This document shows positions 58,020 through 64,000 of a stretch of DNA of 64,000 bases, piece after piece. Location of the stretch: assembly GCA_963791945.1 (NCBI GenBank), contig CAWBUD010000002.1, forward strand, positions 4,154,001 through 4,218,000, in the 5' to 3' direction. A program made the position numbers and the translations under genes. The notes under the pieces were generated by a model that worked only from the letters and a program-made list of their open reading frames with translations, had not been told where the DNA came from and made no database searches. Position 1 is the first letter of the stretch. Each line of letters begins with the position of its first letter. This DNA is from PALSA-1003 sp963791945 (lineage in GTDB: Bacteria; Pseudomonadota; Gammaproteobacteria; Burkholderiales; Casimicrobiaceae).

Positions 58020-59543
58020 ATGCTCACCAAGACCTCGCTCACCATTCGCCTGCACGCCAACGACGACGTCGTGATCGCGCGAGCGCAGCTCGTGTCCGGC
58101 ACTGTGCTGATCGACGAAAACGTCACGGTGTCGGGACTGATACCGCCGGGCCACAAGATCGCGACGCGGGGTATTGCCGCGGGCGCGCCGGTAAGGCGCT
58201 ACAACCAGATCATCGGCTTCGCGAGGCGCGCGGTTCAGCCGGGCGAGCACGTGCACCTCCACAACCTGGCGATGGGGGACTTCGCGCGCGACTACGCCTT
58301 CGGCGTCGATGCGAAGCCGACGCGCTACGTCGACACCCCGGCGATCTTCCAGGGCATCGTCCGCGCCGACGGCCGCGTCGCGACCCGCAACTACCTCGGC
58401 ATTCTCTCGACGGTCAACTGCTCGGCGACGGTGGCGCACGGCATCGCCGATGCGTTCAAGGGCCGCAGTCTCGCGGGTTTCCCCAGCGTCGACGGCGTCG
58501 TCGCGCTCACCCACGGCAGCGGCTGCGGCATGGACGTCAACGGCGAGAGCATGCACGTGCTGCGGCGGACACTCGGAGGATACGCCCGGCACGCCAACTT
58601 CGCCGGCGTGCTGATCGTGGGTCTGGGCTGCGAAGCAAACCAGGTGAGCGCGCTGCTCGGCGCGGAGCAGCTCGAAGAAGGGCCGCTTTTGCGTACGTTC
58701 AGCATCCAGGACACCGGAGGCACCGCGAAGGCGATCGCGAGAGGCGTGGCGATGATCGAGGAGATGCTCCATCACGCCAATGCCGTGCGGCGCGAGAGCG
58801 TGCCGGCGAGCGGCCTCGTGCTGGGCCTGCAGTGCGGCGGCTCCGACGGCTATTCCGGCATCACCGCCAACCCGGCGCTCGGCGCGGCGGTGGACCTCCT
58901 CGTGCGCCACGGCGGCACCGCGATCCTTTCCGAGACCCCGGAGATCTACGGCGCCGAGCACCTCCTCACCCGCCGCGCGGTGTCGCGCGCTGTCGGGGAG
59001 AAGCTCGTCGAGCGCATCAAGTGGTGGGAGGACTATACCGCGCGCAACAAGGGCGAGATGAACAACAACCCGTCGCCGGGCAACAAAGCGGGCGGGCTCA
59101 CGACCATTCTCGAAAAATCCCTCGGCGCGGTCGCGAAGGGTGGCACGACCAACCTCGTCGAGGTCTATGAATACGCGCAGCCCGTGACGGCCAAGGGCTT
59201 CGTCTACATGGACACGCCGGGCTACGACCCGGTCTCCGCCACGGGACAGGTCGCGGGCGGCGCGAACATGATCTGCTTCACCACCGGGCGCGGCTCGGCG
59301 TACGGCTGCGCACCCGCACCCTCGCTCAAGCTTGCCACGAACACCGCGTTGTGGAATCGTCAGGAAGAAGACATCGACATCAACTGCGGCGAGATCGTCG
59401 ACGGCACGTCGAGCGTCGAGCAGATGGGCGAAAGATTCTTCAGGCTGATACTCGAGACGGCTTCGGGCGCGAAGACCAAGAGCGAGCTGCACGGTTACGG
59501 GCAGAACGAGTTCGTGCCGTGGTATCTCGGAGCGGTGATGTAG
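58020..59543 (+). CDS. UxaA-family sugar-acid dehydratase (altronate/galactarate dehydratase-like)
   Basis: A 507-residue fused SAF-UxaA protein. An N-terminal SAF domain (residues about 1-90; DVVIARAQLVSGTVL, GHKIATRGIAAGAPV) precedes a large iron-dependent dehydratase domain with RNYLGILSTVNCSATVA, HGSGCGMDVNGE, LGLQCGGSDGYSGITANPALG, ETPEIYGAEHLLTRRA and NNPSPGNKAGGLTT. In E. coli UxaA and GarD these make 2-keto-3-deoxy acids. A UxaA-family dehydratase linked to an SDR and a FAH hydrolase recalls the Herbaspirillum pentonate 'route III'. GGGAGA precedes ATG 58020; an upstream ATG 57983 is possible. Confidence 0.9.
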   Translation: MLTKTSLTIRLHANDDVVIARAQLVSGTVLIDENVTVSGLIPPGHKIATRGIAAGAPVRRYNQIIGFARRAVQPGEHVHLHNLAMGDFARDYAFGVDAKPTRYVDTPAIFQGIVRADGRVATRNYLGILSTVNCSATVAHGIADAFKGRSLAGFPSVDGVVALTHGSGCGMDVNGESMHVLRRTLGGYARHANFAGVLIVGLGCEANQVSALLGAEQLEEGPLLRTFSIQDTGGTAKAIARGVAMIEEMLHHANAVRRESVPASGLVLGLQCGGSDGYSGITANPALGAAVDLLVRHGGTAILSETPEIYGAEHLLTRRAVSRAVGEKLVERIKWWEDYTARNKGEMNNNPSPGNKAGGLTTILEKSLGAVAKGGTTNLVEVYEYAQPVTAKGFVYMDTPGYDPVSATGQVAGGANMICFTTGRGSAYGCAPAPSLKLATNTALWNRQEEDIDINCGEIVDGTSSVEQMGERFFRLILETASGAKTKSELHGYGQNEFVPWYLGAVM

Positions 59544-59633
59544 GAATCCGCAAGCGTAGTCGGTGACGGTGATGCCGCAGTCCCGGAAAGAAGCACAGGA
59601 ACTTCAAGCAGGTCTATTCCAAGGAGGAGATCG

Positions 59634-61001
59634 ATGAACAGATTCTTTGCCGGCCTGCTCGCGTGCGGCGCCATCGCGTTCGCCGGCCAGGCGGTGGCGC
59701 AGGAAACGCTCAATGTCTGGTGGAACAAGGGCTTCTACAAGTCCGAGGACGACGCGCTCCTCGTGGCCATCAAGAAATTCGAGCAGAAGACCAAGGTCAA
59801 GGTCGAGCTGTCGCAATATCCGGTACAGGACACGATTCCCAAAACGGTTGCGGCGCTCGACGCTGGGACGCCGCCGGACGTAGCCTATGGCGACGTCTAC
59901 GACTTCCAGGTCACCGGCAAATGGGCTTTCGACGGCAAGCTCGAGGATCTCTCCGACGTCCTCACGCCCATGAAGGATCGGTTCCTTCCGAACACCATCG
60001 AGACGACGTATCTGTATAACGATCAGGCGAAGAAGCGCGCGTACTACGCGTTCCCGCTCAAGCAGCAGACGATGCACATCCAGTACTGGATCGACATGCT
60101 GGAGAAGGCGGGCTTCAAGGAGTCCGACATTCCCAAGACGTGGAATGAGTACTGGTCGTTCTGGTGCGACAAGGTGCAACCCGCATACCGAAAAGCGACG
60201 GGTTCGCGCGTCTACGCGACCGGGTTTCCAATGGGCGTCAACGGCAGCGACTCGTTCTACTCGTTCCTCACGTTCATGGATGCCCACAACGTCAAGCTCG
60301 TCGACGACAACGGCAAGCTGCTGGTCGACGACCCCAAGGTACGGCAGGGCCTGATCGCGGCGATGAAGGACTACACCGACCCATATGTGAAGGGATGCAC
60401 GCCGCCGTCGTCAACGAGCTGGGCTGATCCGGACAACAACGTCGCGTTTCACAACAAGACCATCATCATGACGCACAACGCGACGATCTCGATCGCCGCC
60501 AAATGGCTCGATGACATGAATAACGAGACCCTCCCCGCGGACCAGCGTGCACAGGCGAAGAAGAACTACACCGAGTTGATCGCGACCTCGGGCTTCCCAA
60601 GCAAGCCGGACGGGTCGAAGATGGTGTATCGGGCGGCTGTGAAGACGGGCGTCGTATTCGCTGCGGCGAAGAACAAGAAGCGCGCCAAGGAATTCGTCGC
60701 GTTCCTGTTGGAGGGAGACAATCTTAGGCCGTACGTCGAGGGCTCGCTCGGGCGCTGGTACCCCGTGACCAAGGCTGCAGCCGAGAGTCCCTTCTGGAAG
60801 GCCGACAAGCACCGACAGGCAGTCTACAACCAGTTCCACGCCGGAACCGTGACGTTCGAGTTCACCAAGAACTACAAGTTCACCATTCTCAACAACGAGA
60901 ACGTGTGGGCGAAGGCGATGAACCGCGTTGTGAACGAGAAGGTACCCGTGGACAAGGCGGTCGACGAGTTGATTGCCCGCATCAAGGCGGTCGCGGGCTA
61001 G
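59634..61001 (+). CDS. ABC transporter sugar-binding protein (CUT1 family)
   Basis: A 455-residue periplasmic solute-binding protein (family 1). It has a signal peptide (MNRFFAGLLACGAIAFAGQAVAQ-start region, cleavage before ETL), ETLNVWWNKGFYKSEDDALL, DAGTPPDVAYGDVYDFQV, YAFPLKQQTMHIQYWIDML and the closing RVVNEKVPVDKAVDELIARIK. A very strong AAGGAGGAG site precedes the ATG. Lys-rich composition and AAG/AAC usage differ a little from neighbours, as is common for this family. Substrate probably a mono- or disaccharide or sugar acid. Confidence 0.91.
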   Translation: MNRFFAGLLACGAIAFAGQAVAQETLNVWWNKGFYKSEDDALLVAIKKFEQKTKVKVELSQYPVQDTIPKTVAALDAGTPPDVAYGDVYDFQVTGKWAFDGKLEDLSDVLTPMKDRFLPNTIETTYLYNDQAKKRAYYAFPLKQQTMHIQYWIDMLEKAGFKESDIPKTWNEYWSFWCDKVQPAYRKATGSRVYATGFPMGVNGSDSFYSFLTFMDAHNVKLVDDNGKLLVDDPKVRQGLIAAMKDYTDPYVKGCTPPSSTSWADPDNNVAFHNKTIIMTHNATISIAAKWLDDMNNETLPADQRAQAKKNYTELIATSGFPSKPDGSKMVYRAAVKTGVVFAAAKNKKRAKEFVAFLLEGDNLRPYVEGSLGRWYPVTKAAAESPFWKADKHRQAVYNQFHAGTVTFEFTKNYKFTILNNENVWAKAMNRVVNEKVPVDKAVDELIARIKAVAG

Positions 61002-61010
61002 AGCCGTACC

Positions 61011-61078
61011 CTCATTCCCGCGCGGGAATCCAGCGTCGTCGAAAGACACTGGGTCTGTCGCTTGCGCGGGGATGGCGG
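61011..61078. repeat. dRS3-like repeat inside the ABC transporter operon
   Basis: Two facing units: CTCATTCCCGCGCGGGAATC then CAGCGTCGTCGAAAGAC at left, and GGGTCTGTCGCTTGCGCGGG at right. It lies between the binding-protein and first permease genes and could attenuate permease expression relative to the binding protein. Confidence 0.75.
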
Positions 61079-61108
61079 CACCCATTCGAACGCGGCCACA
61101 CCGAATCC

Positions 61109-61987
61109 ATGGCCACGCTGACCATCCCGCGAGCCGAGCCCGCGCTTCCCGCCGGCCCGGCCAAGAAGCGCCTGTCGCCTTGGCAGGCGTGGGGCATGAT
61201 CCTGCTCGCCCCGTACGTGCTCGTCTTCTTCGTCTTCGTGCTCTACCCGATCGGCTACGGGCTATGGCTCGCGCGACATCCATCGAGCTACGAGCACCTC
61301 GTCGCCGATCCCGTGTTCGCGCGCTCGGTCGTCAACACGCTGATCTTTCTCGTCGTCGGCATCAACCTCAAGATGGCGGTCGCACTGCTCCTGTCGGGAT
61401 TCTTCGTGCAGGCGCGCACCTGGATCAAGTGGCTGTCGCTGGTCTTCATCCTGCCCTGGGCGATGCCTTCGATCCCGACGATCCTCTCGATCCGCTTCAT
61501 GCTCAATCCGGAATGGGGAATGGTCAACTCGGTGATCTTCCGCCTGACGGGGGCCGACGGGCCGAACTGGCTGAACGAGCCCTCGCTCGCGCTGGCGATG
61601 GCGATCCTCGTGCATATCTGGAAATCGCTGCCGTTCTGGACCTTGATCCTGATCGCCGGACGACTGGCGATACCGGGCGAGCTCTACGAAGCGGCTGCGG
61701 TCGATGGCGCATCGCAGTGGCAGCGGTTCAGGTTCATCACCTGGCCGTCGCTGCAGACGCTCTACCTCACCTCGTCGATCCTGTCGATGATATGGACGCT
61801 GGGCGACTTCAACAGCGTGTACCTGCTGACGGGCGGAGGCCCTGCGGATCTGACGCACGTGCTGGCCACACTCGGAATCCGCTACTTGCGTCTCGACCAG
61901 GTCGACCTGTCGATGGCGGCGATCGTCTGCGCGCTGCCGCTCGTGCTGCCTCTGGTGTACTTCATGATGAAACGGCTGTCGCGATGA
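61109..61987 (+). CDS. ABC transporter permease 1 (MalF/UgpA-like)
   Basis: A 292-residue inner-membrane permease with six predicted helices; begins LLAPYVLVFFVFVLYPIGYG after a short basic N-terminus. The EAA loop that docks to the ATPase is YEAAAVDGASQWQRFRFITWP. The ATG overlap with permease 2 (ATGA at 61984) shows coupling. ATG 61109 gives MATLTIPRAE. Confidence 0.91.
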   Translation: MATLTIPRAEPALPAGPAKKRLSPWQAWGMILLAPYVLVFFVFVLYPIGYGLWLARHPSSYEHLVADPVFARSVVNTLIFLVVGINLKMAVALLLSGFFVQARTWIKWLSLVFILPWAMPSIPTILSIRFMLNPEWGMVNSVIFRLTGADGPNWLNEPSLALAMAILVHIWKSLPFWTLILIAGRLAIPGELYEAAAVDGASQWQRFRFITWPSLQTLYLTSSILSMIWTLGDFNSVYLLTGGGPADLTHVLATLGIRYLRLDQVDLSMAAIVCALPLVLPLVYFMMKRLSR

Positions 61988-62835
61988 AGACTCCTTCCTG
62001 GAAGCAGGTAAGCACCGAGGCGAAGCTCCTCCTGATCGGGATTCCGGTGCTGATCTGGACGCTGCTGCCGATCTATCACCTGTTCCTGTTTTCGATCTCG
62101 CCCAAGGAATCCGCCTTCGGCGGCAAGCTCTGGCCCGATCACCCGACCTTGCACAACTTCGAGGTCGTGTTCCGCGAGCAGCACTATTACCTGAGCCACT
62201 TCTGGCTGCAGCTCGGCAACTCACTGATCATCGCGGTGACGGTCGGCGTGCTGACGCTGCTCGTCGCCACCGCCGCAGCCTTCGCGATCAGCCGGCTCAA
62301 GGTCAAAGGGGGGCGGGCGATGATGAACCTGGCGCTTTTCACCTACTTCATTCCGGCAGCCTTCCTCGCGGTGCCCATGTACAAGACGATGGGGCTCTAC
62401 GGGCTCCTCAACAATCAATGGGCGCTGATCCTGGCCATGGTGACGATCGCCGCGCCGTACTCGATCTGGGTGCTGAAGCAGGCCTCCGACAAGCTGCCCT
62501 ACGAGCTCGACGAAGCGGCCCGCATGGACGGGGCGTCGCCCATGCAGCTCTTCCGCCTCGTGTACCTGCCGCTGATGACCCCGTCGCTGGTGGCGATCGG
62601 CACGTATGCGCTCCTGCTGGCGTGGAATGAATACCTGTACGCGTTCCTGCTGCTGTCCAACGACCGCCAGATCACGCTCGCGGTCGCGCTGGGCAACTTC
62701 CTCGCCGCGGACGACTCGCCCTGGGAGCTCCTGATGACGGTAGGACTGCTCTATGCCTTGCCCCCGGCGGCGATCTACTATGTGTTCAAGCGCTACATGG
62801 TCGGCGGACTCACCGCCGGCGCGGTGAAGAGCTAG
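61984..62835 (+). CDS. ABC transporter permease 2 (MalG/UgpE-like)
   Basis: A 283-residue six-helix permease with LLPIYHLFLFSISPKES, the first extracytoplasmic segment, and the EAA loop YELDEAARMDGASPMQLFRLVYLP. It starts four bases before the end of permease 1 and is followed 16 bases later by the ATPase. Confidence 0.92.
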   Translation: MKTPSWKQVSTEAKLLLIGIPVLIWTLLPIYHLFLFSISPKESAFGGKLWPDHPTLHNFEVVFREQHYYLSHFWLQLGNSLIIAVTVGVLTLLVATAAAFAISRLKVKGGRAMMNLALFTYFIPAAFLAVPMYKTMGLYGLLNNQWALILAMVTIAAPYSIWVLKQASDKLPYELDEAARMDGASPMQLFRLVYLPLMTPSLVAIGTYALLLAWNEYLYAFLLLSNDRQITLAVALGNFLAADDSPWELLMTVGLLYALPPAAIYYVFKRYMVGGLTAGAVKS

Positions 62836-62851
62836 CCTGCGAGAGGCCCTC

Positions 62852-63931
<1,080 letters not shown>

Positions 63932-64000
63932 CAAGTGCGCAGAATCCAGTGCGCGAGTCGACCATTTCCACGGAGGGGCACGCCGGAGGCCAAGGCCGCG

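Overview
The window looks like chromosomal DNA of a high-GC betaproteobacterium (order Burkholderiales or a close, poorly characterised relative). I infer this from gene content and order: hemA-prfA, hemC-hemD with hemX-hemY, type-2 ctaA, ubiA/ubiD, a yqjD-yqjE-yqjK-like operon, a VPTLS/IPTL-CTERM-type surface protein, a cell-surface protein with the Trp-rich GWG/HQG repeats common in this class, and dispersed repeats with the Neisseria dRS3 core. I see no rRNA, tRNA, CRISPR array, intact insertion sequence or prophage.

Layout. 1-1548: a truncated secreted protein. 1.8-7.4 kb: hemA, prfA and prmC, with a GNAT acetyltransferase and a sorAB-like sulfite dehydrogenase lying between prfA and prmC. 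7.5-10.5 kb: an Ldh2-type dehydrogenase, a rhamnosyltransferase-like GT2 and a nucleotide-sugar epimerase. 10.5-15.3 kb: a tight run of rph, rdgB, hemW, an amidase, a 54-aa unknown and a ChaC-like enzyme. 15.3-20.6 kb: a pteridine reductase, a MidA-like methyltransferase, an MFS transporter coupled to a lectin-fold protein, and ctaA. 20.6-27.5 kb: a ketopantoate reductase-like protein, a histidine-kinase remnant, an AraC regulator, a GFA-family protein, an EamA transporter, dusA, denD-like and a 2OG-Fe(II) oxygenase. 27.6-34.3 kb: hemCD and hemXY, separated by a hydroxyacid dehydrogenase, an EamA transporter and an HHH-domain protein. 34.4-40.4 kb: a glycan-modification cluster (ArnT/GT39-like, GT2, MBOAT acyltransferase, SGNH protein, polysaccharide deacetylase). 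40.5-46.4 kb: an unknown Cys-rich protein with a ferredoxin reductase, a YeeZ-like SDR, ubiA, the VPTLS-tailed surface protein and ubiD. 46.5-53 kb: yqjDEK-like, a cupin, a DUF4870-like protein, DUF1992, dacB, and cytochrome b561 with three tandem YceI proteins. 53.2-54.2 kb: proline iminopeptidase. 54.3-63.9 kb: a GntR-regulated sugar-acid catabolic cluster with a CUT1 ABC transporter, running toward the right edge.

Seven heme-related genes (hemA, hemW, ctaA, hemC, hemD, hemX, hemY) lie within 33 kb. The right-hand cluster reads as import of a sugar or sugar acid, oxidation by a zinc dehydrogenase, dehydration by a UxaA-family enzyme, oxidation of the 2-keto-3-deoxy acid by an SDR, and cleavage of the diketo acid by a FAH-family hydrolase, under a FadR/UxuR-type GntR regulator whose candidate operator (TGGT-AAG-ACCA) lies in the divergent promoter region.

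The most distinctive structural signal is a dispersed palindromic repeat (consensus GTAGCCCGGGRTGAGCG then GCGAANCCCGGG) that lies at gene 3' ends and supplies the stop codons of at least seven genes. All calls are by reading the sequence and recalling family motifs; no database search was run.
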